This document shows, one piece after another, positions 1 through 9,137 of a DNA stretch of 54,726 bases (position 1 is its first letter; every line of letters begins with the position of its first letter). The notes under the pieces are model-generated. The model had not been told where the DNA came from, made no database searches, and saw nothing but the letters and a program-made list of their open reading frames with translations. Position numbers and translations under genes: made by a program. The stretch is taken from positions 1 through 54,726 of the forward strand of contig NZ_JARZHH010000074.1 in assembly GCF_029946515.1 (NCBI RefSeq). The letters are read 5' to 3'. This DNA comes from Polyangium sp. 6x1 (GTDB lineage: Bacteria; Myxococcota_A; Polyangia; Polyangiales; Polyangiaceae).

Positions 1-457
<457 letters not shown>

Positions 458-488
458 CGTCGGCCTCCCGGCGACGATATTCCCCCGC

Positions 489-917
489 ATGACGTCCGGC
501 CCGAAAGGCCCACGCCACACCTTCGAGGACCACACGGCCGAGCTTCGGCTCGGCCTGTTCGCGCCCACGCTCCCCGAGCTCTTCGCCGAGGCCGGCCGCG
601 CCCTCGCCGAGCTCGCCGTCGGGGAGGCGCCGCTGCCCGAGGCCTCCGGCGAGAGCGTCGCCGTCTCGCTGCATTCGGTCGATCGCGAAGCGCTGCTCGT
701 CGACTGGCTGAACGAGCTCGTGTTTCGGACCGAGGTGGACCGCCGGGTTTACGTCGATTTCCATTTCGACGAGCTCGCCGCCGATCACCTCGTGGCCCGG
801 GTGCGCGGCGCGCTCGTTTCGGACCTTCGGCCCCTCGTCAAGGCCGCCACCCTGCACGACGTCCACATCACGGAGGATTCGCATGGCTATTCGGTCCACG
901 TCGTCCTCGACATCTGA
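489..917 (+). CDS. Archease, activator of RtcB RNA ligase
   Basis: A 142-aa protein of the archease family (MTH1598/TM1083-like). It has the N-terminal F-E-D-H-T-A-E segment (Asp at residue 14, a metal/RtcB-contact position in the family), the VDWLNELVF helix, VKAATLH, and the VVLDI C-terminus, which ends in the conserved Asp-Ile. Archease speeds up guanylylation and turnover of the RtcB ligase, and the next gene is rtcB. The two genes overlap by 35 bp (883-917), indicating translational coupling. I prefer the ATG at 489. An in-frame start at 429 would add 20 poorly conserved residues and run into the preceding gene. No clear ribosome binding site precedes 489, so its translation may depend on the upstream gene. 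Confidence 0.9.
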   Translation: MTSGPKGPRHTFEDHTAELRLGLFAPTLPELFAEAGRALAELAVGEAPLPEASGESVAVSLHSVDREALLVDWLNELVFRTEVDRRVYVDFHFDELAADHLVARVRGALVSDLRPLVKAATLHDVHITEDSHGYSVHVVLDI

Positions 918-2361
918 ACCCCCGCGCGCGCCGCCTCCGCCGCTCGTCGAGGTCGCCCCCTCCGTGTACGAGATTCCGACCTCGTATCGCAGCGACATGC
1001 GCGTGCCGGCGCGGATCTTCGCGAGCCCCGAGACGCTGCCCAGCTTGCTCTCCGACCATTCCGTCGAGCAGCTCGTGAACGTGACCACGCTCCCCGGCAT
1101 CGTGGGCGCCGCTTGCGGAATGCCCGACATGCACGAGGGGTACGGTTTTCCCGTCGGCGGCGTGGCCGCGACGGCCCTGCCCGACGGCGTGATTTCGCCG
1201 GGCGGCATAGGGTTCGACATCAACTGCGGGGTGCGGCTGCTCGTCTCGAACCTCGAACGCAAGGCGATTGCCGATCGCGTGGAGAGCCTGGTGCACGAGC
1301 TGTCGCGCAGCGTGCCCTCGGGCGCCGGGCGCGGGGGGCGGTGGTCGTTTTCGGGAAAGCAGCTCGACAGGATCCTCGAAGGCGGCGCGGGCGCGCTCGT
1401 CCGGGATCACGAGGTGGGGACGGCGTCCGATCTCGAGGCCATCGAATCGGGCGGCGCGCTCGAAGGCGCCGACGCGTCCGCGGTGTCCGAGCGGGCGAGG
1501 CAACGCGGCGCCGATCAGCTCGGCACGCTGGGCAGCGGAAACCATTTCCTCGAAGTGCAGGTCGTCGACGAGGTGTTCGACGAGGGGATCGCCGGGCGGC
1601 TCGGACTCGCGGTCGGGCGCGTGACGGTGCTCGTGCATTCGGGATCCCGCGGGCTCGGGCATCAGGTGTGCACGGATCACGTGCGCTTGATGGACAGCGT
1701 GATGCAACGATATGGCATTCACGTGCCGGACCGTCAGCTCGCCTGCGCGCCGCTTTCGTCGCCCGAGGGACAGCAATACTTCGCGGCCATGTGCGCCGCC
1801 GCCAATTTCGGTTTCGCAAACCGGCACCTCATCGCGCACCTCGTGCGGGATGTGTTTCGCCGGATGTTCGGGGACCGGGATGGCTTTTTGCGGTTGATCT
1901 ACGACGTGGGGCACAACACGGCGAAGATCGAGAAATACGAGGGGAAGAAGGTGTGCGTGCATCGCAAGGGCGCGACGCGCGCCTTCGGCCCCGGGAGCCG
2001 GGACGTGCCGGCGGCCTATCGGGACATCGGGCAACCCGTGTTCATTCCGGGCAGCATGGGGACCTCGTCCTTCGTGTGCGTCGGGACCGAGCACGGGAGC
2101 GAGGCCTCGTTCGGGAGCACCTGCCACGGCGCAGGGAGGCAAATGAGCCGCACCGCCGCAAAGAAAAAGGTGACGGGGCAGGCGCTCCGCAAGGAGCTCG
2201 AAGGGCGCGGAATCGTGATCCGTTGCGCGTCGAATGCGGAGCTCGCCGAGGAGGCGCCCGTGGCCTACAAGGACGTCGATCGGGTGGTCGACGTCGTGGC
2301 CGCGGCCGGGATCGCCAGGAAGGTCGCCCGATTGCGGCCGATCGGCGTCGTGAAAGGGTGA
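883..2361 (+). CDS. rtcB: RtcB RNA ligase (RNA-splicing ligase)
   Basis: A 492-aa RtcB family ligase, which joins RNA 2',3'-cyclic phosphate (or 3'-phosphate) ends to 5'-OH ends using GTP and Mn2+. The active-site signatures are present in order: GIGFDINCGVRL with the metal-binding Cys at residue 115, GSGNHFLEVQ, HSGSRGLGHQ, YDVGHNTAK, GSMGTSSFVC, and TCHGAGRQMSR with the His that is guanylylated at residue 415. The ATG at 883 lies inside the archease gene and has GGAGG 7-8 nt upstream. Pairing with archease supports a role in RNA repair or tRNA ligation. The gene ends directly against the stop of the convergent ABC ATPase gene, with no spacer. Length and motifs look complete. Confidence 0.96.
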   Translation: MAIRSTSSSTSEPPRAPPPPLVEVAPSVYEIPTSYRSDMRVPARIFASPETLPSLLSDHSVEQLVNVTTLPGIVGAACGMPDMHEGYGFPVGGVAATALPDGVISPGGIGFDINCGVRLLVSNLERKAIADRVESLVHELSRSVPSGAGRGGRWSFSGKQLDRILEGGAGALVRDHEVGTASDLEAIESGGALEGADASAVSERARQRGADQLGTLGSGNHFLEVQVVDEVFDEGIAGRLGLAVGRVTVLVHSGSRGLGHQVCTDHVRLMDSVMQRYGIHVPDRQLACAPLSSPEGQQYFAAMCAAANFGFANRHLIAHLVRDVFRRMFGDRDGFLRLIYDVGHNTAKIEKYEGKKVCVHRKGATRAFGPGSRDVPAAYRDIGQPVFIPGSMGTSSFVCVGTEHGSEASFGSTCHGAGRQMSRTAAKKKVTGQALRKELEGRGIVIRCASNAELAEEAPVAYKDVDRVVDVVAAAGIARKVARLRPIGVVKG

Positions 2362-2988
2362 TCAGGCCTCAAGCTTGCCGGCCGAGAGCCGGAGGCGCGT
2401 CGCGGCGATCGCCTCGGCGAACGCGGGATCGTGCGTCGCGACGAGGATCGTCGTGCCCGCCGCGCGACGCTCTTCGAGCAGCGCCGCGAGCTCGCGCACG
2501 CCGGCCGCGTCGAGGCCGTTCGTAGGTTCGTCGAGCAATAACAAGCGCACGTCGCCGAGGATCGCCGCGCACAGGCAGCTCCGGCGCCGCTGGCCGAGGG
2601 AGAGGCCGCCAAAGGGACGATCCCAGTACGCGCGGAGGCCGAGCCGTTCGAGGAGCGCTTCGTCCGGGAGCGGGACGCGCTTCAACGCGGCGACGAGCGC
2701 GGCGAGCTCGCGCGGCGAGAGGTGGGCCGGCGCGTCGGCGGCCTCGGGCACGTAGCCGACGTGCGCGCGCGCGGAGGCGCGTGGGCCGAGGAGCGAGGCG
2801 CCGTCGAGGCTCGCGCGGCCCCGATCCGCGTCGAGCACGCCGGCGAGGATGCGCAGGAGCGTGGATTTGCCGGCGCCGTTGTCGCCGAAGATCGCCACGA
2901 TCTCGCCCGGCGCGGCCGAGAGGCTCGCCCCGTCGAGCACGAGCCGCCCGCCGAGCTGCTTGTTCAAGTCCACAATCGAGAGCGTCAC
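2362..2988 (-). CDS. ABC transporter ATP-binding protein
   Basis: A 208-aa single ABC ATPase domain. Walker A (GDNGAGKST), Q-loop region, signature (LSLGQRRR, a variant of LSGGQ), Walker B (LLLLDEPTNGLD) and switch His (VATHDP) are all visible. It resembles the short CcmA-type and ABC-2 exporter ATPases. The start is the GTG at 2988, whose first bases overlap the stop of the upstream permease gene in a GTGA arrangement (2985-2988), so the two form one translationally coupled unit. The substrate cannot be told from sequence. The same frame stays open further upstream, but that stretch is out of frame with the permease, lacks any domain and is not part of the gene. Confidence 0.9.
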   Translation of the reverse strand: MTLSIVDLNKQLGGRLVLDGASLSAAPGEIVAIFGDNGAGKSTLLRILAGVLDADRGRASLDGASLLGPRASARAHVGYVPEAADAPAHLSPRELAALVAALKRVPLPDEALLERLGLRAYWDRPFGGLSLGQRRRSCLCAAILGDVRLLLLDEPTNGLDAAGVRELAALLEERRAAGTTILVATHDPAFAEAIAATRLRLSAGKLEA

Positions 2989-4226
2989 GCCGCACCCCGC
3001 AGCCTGCGTAGCACCTCGGCCCGGCGCGCGGCCAAGCCGATCCGCATGATTCCGACGGCGACGATGCCCACGAGCGAGAGCTCTCCGGCGAGCGAGGCCG
3101 CGGTCGCGCCGAATGCGGCCCACACGAGCGCCTCGAGCATGCCGCGATCGCCGCGCCGCGGAGAGGCCTCGGCCTCGCGCGCGCCGCCGACGAGGACCGC
3201 GCCCGTGGCGAGCCCGGAGGCGACCGCGAGCGTGACGATGCGCGCACCGAGCGCGAGGCGCGCATGCAGGCCGAGGGCCCCGACCGTCGCGAGGACGAGC
3301 CCGCTCGTGGCCCCGAGGATGCCGCCTGCGAGGGCCGCCGCGAGTGCGCGCGTCCGTGGCGGCGTCCCGGTCGCGTCGCAGAGCCACGAGGCCGCGCGCT
3401 CCGCCCGCACGACGGCCGCCGCGGCCCCCGAGAGGCCCGGCGCGAGCGCGATGGCTGCGAGGCCGAGGGCGAGCGCGCCGATCGACGCGTCCGCCTCGAG
3501 ATCGTGCCCGCGGGCCGCGAGCGGCAGCACGAGCCCGGCGAGCGCTGCGAGTGCGAGCGCGCGTCCGACGACCCCTGGCTCGCCGCGAAGGACGCCGAGC
3601 ACGAACGTCGAGGCGAGCGCGCCGAGCGGGGATCGGGCCCACAGGCCGCGGTTCGTCCCGGCCGCGGCTTCGGGGGCGCGGCGGAAGGCGGCCGGGACGG
3701 CCAGGCAGGCTGCGAGGAGGGCTGCCCCGAACGCGAGCGGCGGGTTCCGCGTGAAGACGGCGAGGCCCACGCCGGCCGCCGCGAGCGCCTCCTGCGCGCC
3801 CCACGGCCGCGTGCTGGCGAGTGCGTGCCCTGCGAGGGCCGCGAGCCCGGCCGTGACGCCGGACAGGAGCCCCTCGCCGCGCCCGAACAGGAGCATCCAC
3901 GGCGCCTCGACGGCGAGCGCGCAGGCGCCCCCTGCGAGGTGAAACACGAGGCGTGGTGCTGGTAACCAGCGTAGATACGTCCCGGACGGAGGAACGAGCG
4001 CGGCGCGCGCGGCGGGCAGACCGAGCACGAGCCATCCGGCCCAGAGGACGGTCATGAGTGTGGGGGAGGCGCGCATCACGGCGAGCGCCTCGGGCGTGCT
4101 CATCCCGTTGGGCCCGAAGAGAACCGTGGCGAGGATGAAAATGCCGAGCAGGAGCGGGGCCGCGAGGGGATACGCGGCGCGGATCGAGAGGACGACGAGG
4201 ATCTTCGCGAGAGCGAGGTGTCGCAT
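2985..4226 (-). CDS. Multi-pass membrane protein, probable ABC exporter permease
   Basis: A 413-aa very hydrophobic protein rich in Ala, Leu and Gly, with roughly ten predicted membrane spans. The first is around residues 15-38 (LAAPLLLGIFILATVLF). No domain is clear from sequence alone. Its role as permease is inferred from its 4-nt overlap with the downstream ABC ATPase gene and its size, which fits ABC-2 type permeases. Substrate unknown. The ATG at 4226 is the first in the frame and follows a plausible leader, and a partial copy of the dispersed hairpin repeat (4287-4390) lies about 60 bp upstream. A divergent permease of another transporter class remains possible. Confidence 0.65.
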   Translation of the reverse strand: MRHLALAKILVVLSIRAAYPLAAPLLLGIFILATVLFGPNGMSTPEALAVMRASPTLMTVLWAGWLVLGLPAARAALVPPSGTYLRWLPAPRLVFHLAGGACALAVEAPWMLLFGRGEGLLSGVTAGLAALAGHALASTRPWGAQEALAAAGVGLAVFTRNPPLAFGAALLAACLAVPAAFRRAPEAAAGTNRGLWARSPLGALASTFVLGVLRGEPGVVGRALALAALAGLVLPLAARGHDLEADASIGALALGLAAIALAPGLSGAAAAVVRAERAASWLCDATGTPPRTRALAAALAGGILGATSGLVLATVGALGLHARLALGARIVTLAVASGLATGAVLVGGAREAEASPRRGDRGMLEALVWAAFGATAASLAGELSLVGIVAVGIMRIGLAARRAEVLRRLRGAA

Positions 4227-4286
4227 CGCACTCCCTTGCCGTGTGCGCGCAGGAGCTGAGGATTCTAGGCTGTTCTACCCAATCTG

Positions 4287-4390
4287 ATGCATCGACCGCA
4301 TCGCGGTCGATGCACCAGAGGTCCAGGGCTTGCCCTGGTCCGGGTTGAGGGGCGGACAGCCCCTCATCGGGTCCGGGGTGAAACCCCGGC
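4287..4390. repeat. Hairpin repeat copy R1 (partial, one arm only)
   Basis: A truncated member of the dispersed multi-hairpin family. Four consecutive hairpins are visible: TGCATCGACCGC with its exact complement (4288-4299/4303-4314, triloop), CCAGGGC/GCCCTGG (4323-4329/4332-4338), TGAGGGGC/GCCCCTCA (4346-4353/4359-4366) and CCGGGGT/ACCCCGG (4373-4379/4383-4389). The order matches the right arm of copies R2 and R5. Relative to those, the first stem has lost the same two base pairs from both sides, so pairing is preserved. It lies 22 bp beyond the stop codon of the 1045-aa lipoprotein gene and upstream of the ABC permease gene. Confidence 0.85.
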
Positions 4391-4411
4391 GCTACGCCAT
4401 GAAGTACCCCT

Positions 4412-7400
4412 TCAGGGCGTGGCGCAGAAGACCATGGCCCAGCTGTTGAGCGTGCCTTGATCCGAGCTCGTGTCGTCGAGGACGTGGAGCCGCCACCGTC
4501 CGACGGGTGACTTGCCGTTGACGGGCGTCAGCGACGTCTCCGGTGCGTAGCAGCCCGAGAAGGGCGCGGCGCCCGAGGTGACGGCTGTGGCGCAGGTCGA
4601 GTCGAGGATCGTGCTCGTGTAGTTGTCGCTCGAGCTGCCGTTGTCCGTGGTCATGTCGAGCTCACCGAGGCCCGGCGGCTGCAGGAACACGTCGACGTCT
4701 GCGTCCCAGGTGTGCGTGACGTTCAGGAGCACTGCCGCGCGGTTCACGGTGCCGACGTTCGCCACGCCGACGTAGCTGCTGATGCCCGTCGTGTTGCCGT
4801 CGGGCAGGGCGAGCGGCGTGTCGTAGGCCCGGACGACCACGAGGCGCTGTCCTGCCGCGCAGGCCGTGAAGTAGGCCGGGATCGCGCAGTCCGTGTCGGC
4901 GGCGTCGATGAGCGTGTCGCCGTCGTTGTCGATGCCGTCGTTGCAGTACTGCTCGACCGGCGTGCAGACGCTCGGCGTCCCGATGCACTTGAAGTTCGGC
5001 TCGAGCGCGCACAGGGACGAGCAGCCGTCGCCGTTGTTCAGGTTGCCGTCGTCGCAGGCGTCCGTGCCGTTGATCGTGCCGTTGCCGCAGCTCGTCGTGC
5101 AGACGCTCGGCGTGCCCGTGCAGGCGTAGCCCTGCTCGACCGTGCAGACCGAGGAGCAGCCGTCGCCGTTGTTCAGGTTGCCGTCGTCGCAGACGTCGCT
5201 GCCGTTGATGGTGCCGTCGCCGCAGCTCAGGGCGCAGACGCTCGGCGAGCCGTTGCACTGGTAGCCTTGCTCGATGGTGCAGGTCGACGAGCAGCCGTCG
5301 CCGGCCGTCAGGTTGCCGTCGTCGCACGCCTCGCTGCCCGCGCGCACGCCGTCGCCGCAGAGCGCGGTGAACGTCACCTGGAGCTGGTAGGCGCCGATGG
5401 TCGCGTTGCTGCCGAACTCCTCCACGCGCACGTAGTACGTGCCCGGGGCGAGCTTTTTCGCCGCCGCGTCGGCCGCCGTCGTCGGATCGATCACCGAGCA
5501 GCTATTGATGCCGTCGTCGTCGTCCTCGACGAGGATCGTCGAGCAGCTCGCCGCCGCGTAGAGATAGACCTTGGTGTCGTTCCCCGTCGTGCAGCTGCCC
5601 ACCGACGGGACGAACGTCTCGACCCTCACGTCCGCGACGGCGGGCACGGTGAACGAGTACCAGTCCTGATCGCCGACGGGGCTGATTTTGCCCGTGATCG
5701 CGAAGGGCGGCTTGAGCGGACCGCTCGCCGTGCCGCAGGCGGCGTTCGGCTCGGTCTCGACGAGGACGCAGGTGCTCGGCGCGCCGTAGCACGCGTAGAA
5801 GGGCTCGGCGTGGCAGGTGGGGTCGCAGCCGTCGCCGGGCGTCGCGTTCGTGTCGTCGCAGGTCTCGGCTGCCGCGTTCACGTAGCCGTCGCCGCAGGTC
5901 GCGGCGATGCAGCCCGGAAGGCAGGCGTCGTCGTCGTTGAGGTTGCCGTCGTCGCACGGCTCGGTGCCGGCCTTGATGCCGTCGCCGCAGACCGTGTGGC
6001 ACGTGCTCGGCGCGCCGCTGCACACGTACCCGAGCTCGGCCTGGCAGGTCGCGCCGCAGCCGTCGCCGGGGGCCGTGTTGGCGTCGTCGCACGTCTCGGG
6101 GCCCTTCTGGAGGCCGTCGCCGCAGATTGGCGTGCAGGCGCTCGGCGTGCCCGCGCAGAGCCAGCCCGCTTCGATCGCGCACGCCGCGTCGCAGCCGTCG
6201 CCGGCCGTGGCGTTGCCGTTGTCGCAGACCTCGGCGCCCGTGATGAGGCCGTCGCCGCAGAGCGAGATGACGCAGACATTGCCCGCGCAGATGTTGCTCG
6301 TGCAATCGCCGTTCACGAGGCATGCCTTGCCGATGTCGCAGGTCGTGCAGGCGCCGCCGCCGCAATCCACGTCCGTCTCGGCGCCGTTCTTCACGGTATC
6401 GTTGCACGCCGCCGTCTGGCAGAGGTTGCCCGTGCAGACGCCGCTCTTGCAATCGGTCCCCTGATTGCAGGCGAGGCCGTCGGCGCACCCGGCGCAGTCC
6501 GTGCCGCCGCAGTCGACGCCGGTCTCGCTACCGTTCTGGACCGTATCCATGCAGGAAGGCTGGTTGCAGATGCCCGCCGTGCAGATCTTGCTCGCGCAAT
6601 CCGAGTCCACCGAGCAAATGAGGCCGCCGGCGCAGGGCGAGCAGTTCGGGCCGCCGCAGTCGACGTCCGTCTCGTTGCGGTTCGTCACCGTGTCGGTGCA
6701 GGTCGGCAAGCAAACCGAACCCGAGCAGGAGCCGCCCACGCAATCGCTGTCCTGCGAACAGCCGAGGCCGGGGCCGCAGGGGTCGCAGGTCCCGCCGCCG
6801 CAATCGACGTCGGTCTCGGCGCCATTCTCGACGGTATCCGTGCAGGTGGGCGCCTGGCAGGTGCCGGCTTTGCACACGCCGCTCTGGCAATCGGAGGCCG
6901 CGCCGCAAATGAGGTTGTCGGCGCAGGGGGCGCAGGTGCCGCCGCCGCAGTCGACGTCCGTCTCGGCGCCGTTCTTCACGGTGTCGCCGCACTCCGCAGG
7001 GACGCAGATGTTCCCGGCGCAAACATTCTCGGGGCAGTCCGAAGGCGCGAGGCACTCCACGCACGTGCCCATGCCGTCGCAGAGCTTGCCCTCGTTCGAC
7101 GTGCAGGCGTCGCCGGCCTGGAGCGGGTTGTTCTCCGGTTGTCCCGCATTGCAGACGTCCTGGGTGCAATCGTTTTGATCGTCGAGGATGTCGGTGTCGT
7201 CGTTCTCGAGCGAGACCTTCCCCTGGCCGTCGCAGATCTCCTTGGCGCAGTCGCCGACCATCTGCGTGTCGCTCGGTGTGCCCATGGGGGCGAACTCTTC
7301 GCCGCAGACGCCCGCCGTGCAGGTGCGCGTCCGGCAGGCCGTGTCGGCGCCGGGGCAATCCTCGGGCCTCGTGCACGCGCCCGCGCCGCCGGCGCCGCCC

Positions 7401-7549
7401 GCGCCGCCTTGACCACCGGCGCCGCCGGTGTTGCCCGGGGGCTCCGTGTCCTCGCAGCCCGCTCCCGCGCTCACGGCCACGAGAAGCGCGAAGGTCGCCA
7501 TGGCGACCCTTGTGATTCCGAACCTTCTCCATCGACTCATGGGCGACAT
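4412..7549 (-). CDS. Large Cys-rich surface lipoprotein with DUF4215 repeats and P/Homo B-like domain
   Basis: A 1045-aa exported protein. The ATG at 7549 has GGAG seven bases upstream, and the signal peptide ends in a lipobox near AGAGC. A Gly-Ala linker follows. Next come five tandem units of the type C-x-D-T-V-x-N-G-x-E-T-D-V-D-C-G-G (about residues 186-430), four DUF4215 units (CGDG...CDDGN...GDGC; about 430-593), a PPC-like beta domain (about 597-728, starting TEPN), three more DUF4215 units (about 728-863), an acidic DxDxDG calcium-type loop (about 873) and a C-terminal P/Homo B-like domain (about 906-1045). DUF4215 is a family expanded in myxobacteria, on secreted proteins. No catalytic domain is visible, so a structural, adhesive or binding role at the surface is the best inference. 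Confidence 0.85.
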   Translation of the reverse strand: MSPMSRWRRFGITRVAMATFALLVAVSAGAGCEDTEPPGNTGGAGGQGGAGGAGGAGACTRPEDCPGADTACRTRTCTAGVCGEEFAPMGTPSDTQMVGDCAKEICDGQGKVSLENDDTDILDDQNDCTQDVCNAGQPENNPLQAGDACTSNEGKLCDGMGTCVECLAPSDCPENVCAGNICVPAECGDTVKNGAETDVDCGGGTCAPCADNLICGAASDCQSGVCKAGTCQAPTCTDTVENGAETDVDCGGGTCDPCGPGLGCSQDSDCVGGSCSGSVCLPTCTDTVTNRNETDVDCGGPNCSPCAGGLICSVDSDCASKICTAGICNQPSCMDTVQNGSETGVDCGGTDCAGCADGLACNQGTDCKSGVCTGNLCQTAACNDTVKNGAETDVDCGGGACTTCDIGKACLVNGDCTSNICAGNVCVISLCGDGLITGAEVCDNGNATAGDGCDAACAIEAGWLCAGTPSACTPICGDGLQKGPETCDDANTAPGDGCGATCQAELGYVCSGAPSTCHTVCGDGIKAGTEPCDDGNLNDDDACLPGCIAATCGDGYVNAAAETCDDTNATPGDGCDPTCHAEPFYACYGAPSTCVLVETEPNAACGTASGPLKPPFAITGKISPVGDQDWYSFTVPAVADVRVETFVPSVGSCTTGNDTKVYLYAAASCSTILVEDDDDGINSCSVIDPTTAADAAAKKLAPGTYYVRVEEFGSNATIGAYQLQVTFTALCGDGVRAGSEACDDGNLTAGDGCSSTCTIEQGYQCNGSPSVCALSCGDGTINGSDVCDDGNLNNGDGCSSVCTVEQGYACTGTPSVCTTSCGNGTINGTDACDDGNLNNGDGCSSLCALEPNFKCIGTPSVCTPVEQYCNDGIDNDGDTLIDAADTDCAIPAYFTACAAGQRLVVVRAYDTPLALPDGNTTGISSYVGVANVGTVNRAAVLLNVTHTWDADVDVFLQPPGLGELDMTTDNGSSSDNYTSTILDSTCATAVTSGAAPFSGCYAPETSLTPVNGKSPVGRWRLHVLDDTSSDQGTLNSWAMVFCATP

Positions 7550-7833
7550 GCCCTTTCTCCCCGTCGGCGCCATGCCAGCGCGAGGGACCACACGGCCCGC
7601 CGGCCCCCGGCGACGCCGATCTCTCCGGTTTGCCAAAGCGAACCTCACCACAGGCGAAAAAACCGGTCAAGGGGTAGATCGGTCCGGAAGCACCCTCGGA
7701 GAGCCGCTTTCGGGGCTATGGGGGGCCTCGCCTTCGGGCGCATGCTCCCGCGTCCGTCGACTCTGCGGTCTGCCCTACCCAACCCCTCGGCCGCGGCGGT
7801 TCACAGCGGGGGCCGGTCAAGGCGGGCGCCACG

Positions 7834-8925
7834 TCAAGGCCGCGCGGCGGCGCCGGATTGTTTCTGCTTCAGGTAGAAAAAGTCCCGGGGTGCGGGCTTC
7901 GACACATATCCGGTCTTCGTGTATTCGACCTTTTCGATCAACGTCGACACGACCGCCGGCGGGGTCGAATGGTCGTACAGGAGGAACCGCGTATACGACC
8001 AGTTGATGTCGAGCTCCGCGGCGGACGCGGCGCCCGCCGATTTCATCGCCGCCGCGAGGTCGCGCGCCCATACCCATTCGCCGATTGCGAAGAGGAGCGT
8101 CGTGCCGTCCTCGTGCAGGCCGATCGCCGTGCGGCGAATCTCGCGATCGCCGCCCTCGGCCGCGCCCCAGAGCCGCGCCGTGTCCTCGGCCGAAAGGCGC
8201 GGGTGGAGCGCGCCGCCCTCGATCAGGCAGGGAGGCGTTTGCCGATACGACCGGATCTGCGCGGTGAGGGGCGCGAGCGCCGGGAAGCTCGTGATACGCA
8301 CGGACCCGTCCCCGAGCAGCGCCACCGTGCAGCCGTCTTCCCGCGGCGGGAGAAAGACGTCGCCGTCGACCATCATCCCCCATTGGCCGTGCTTGGCCAT
8401 GAAGCCACCATTGAACACCGCAATCAGCGAGGGCAGATCCGCCGCGGGGACGAGGCCGGGGCGTCGATCTTTTGACACCCCCGTCGACGTGGGCTCCTCC
8501 GTGCCCGCGACGAGGCGCAGATCGACCCGGCGCAGGTCGATCGCCACGAGGACGACGTACGGGTGCGGCTTGATCGCGTGGGGGTGGACCGTGGCGCGCG
8601 CGAGCGCTCCGGTGCCGCGCGCGCGGCCCTCCTCGATGGGCGTGAAGACGCCGTCGCCGGGTTTGGCGGTGCGCGCGTGGGGCGGCGTGAACGCGGGTGG
8701 CGGAAAAGGAGGACCCGAATTCGTGGGAGCAGGAACCTTTGGTGCAGCAGCGGTCTCCGCAGGGCTCGGTTCCGCAGGCTTCGGCGGCGGCGTGACGACG
8801 GGCGGGGACGCGGGGATCGCCGCGGATCTCGGCGGCGGCGGGGCCGAAGCGTCGAGGGGAGGGGGCGTCCCGCCGCACCCGCAGGCGAGGATCGAAAGGA
8901 ACCACGGGAAGAACCGGCGCGCCAT
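7834..8925 (-). CDS. Phosphodiester glycosidase (NAGPA)-like lipoprotein
   Basis: A 363-aa lipoprotein: a short signal peptide with a lipobox (ILACGCGG), a long Pro-rich linker to about residue 85, then a domain resembling the phosphodiester glycosidase family (GlcNAc-1-phosphodiester alpha-N-acetylglucosaminidase). Support comes from VAIDLRRVDLRLVAG, the core FNGGF motif, GMMVDGDVFLPP, RTAIGLHEDG and a late A-x-E-L-D-I-N-W-S segment. Family members usually have L-D-G-G-G-S in that last place, so the active-site loop is altered here and catalysis may differ or be lost. The first ATG is used. The gene follows the M36 protease divergently across a 270-bp regulatory region and runs in the same direction as the 1045-aa lipoprotein gene. 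Confidence 0.75.
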   Translation of the reverse strand: MARRFFPWFLSILACGCGGTPPPLDASAPPPPRSAAIPASPPVVTPPPKPAEPSPAETAAAPKVPAPTNSGPPFPPPAFTPPHARTAKPGDGVFTPIEEGRARGTGALARATVHPHAIKPHPYVVLVAIDLRRVDLRLVAGTEEPTSTGVSKDRRPGLVPAADLPSLIAVFNGGFMAKHGQWGMMVDGDVFLPPREDGCTVALLGDGSVRITSFPALAPLTAQIRSYRQTPPCLIEGGALHPRLSAEDTARLWGAAEGGDREIRRTAIGLHEDGTTLLFAIGEWVWARDLAAAMKSAGAASAAELDINWSYTRFLLYDHSTPPAVVSTLIEKVEYTKTGYVSKPAPRDFFYLKQKQSGAAARP

Positions 8926-9137
8926 GTCCGGCCGCCATTAGCACAAGTCGCGCGGCGAGCACCTGAACTGCGAAAGAAAAGCGGCGCGGTGGGAGTTTTC
9001 CAAGCCGCGGTCGACGGAATCTTGCATCATCGTCCGAATACGTGCGGGAGCGCCCGCCGGGCTTCGCCGATACCATAACGTTCGGCGCAAAATTGCTTCC
9101 CTCTGGCGCTCCGACCGAGTACGCCTGGCTCTTGCCC

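Noticed and set aside
4712-7876. Very long plus-strand frame opposite the Cys-rich lipoprotein gene
   Set aside because: Antisense shadow of a repeat-rich, GC-rich gene. It is Ala/Val/Arg-rich with no domain and no ribosome site.
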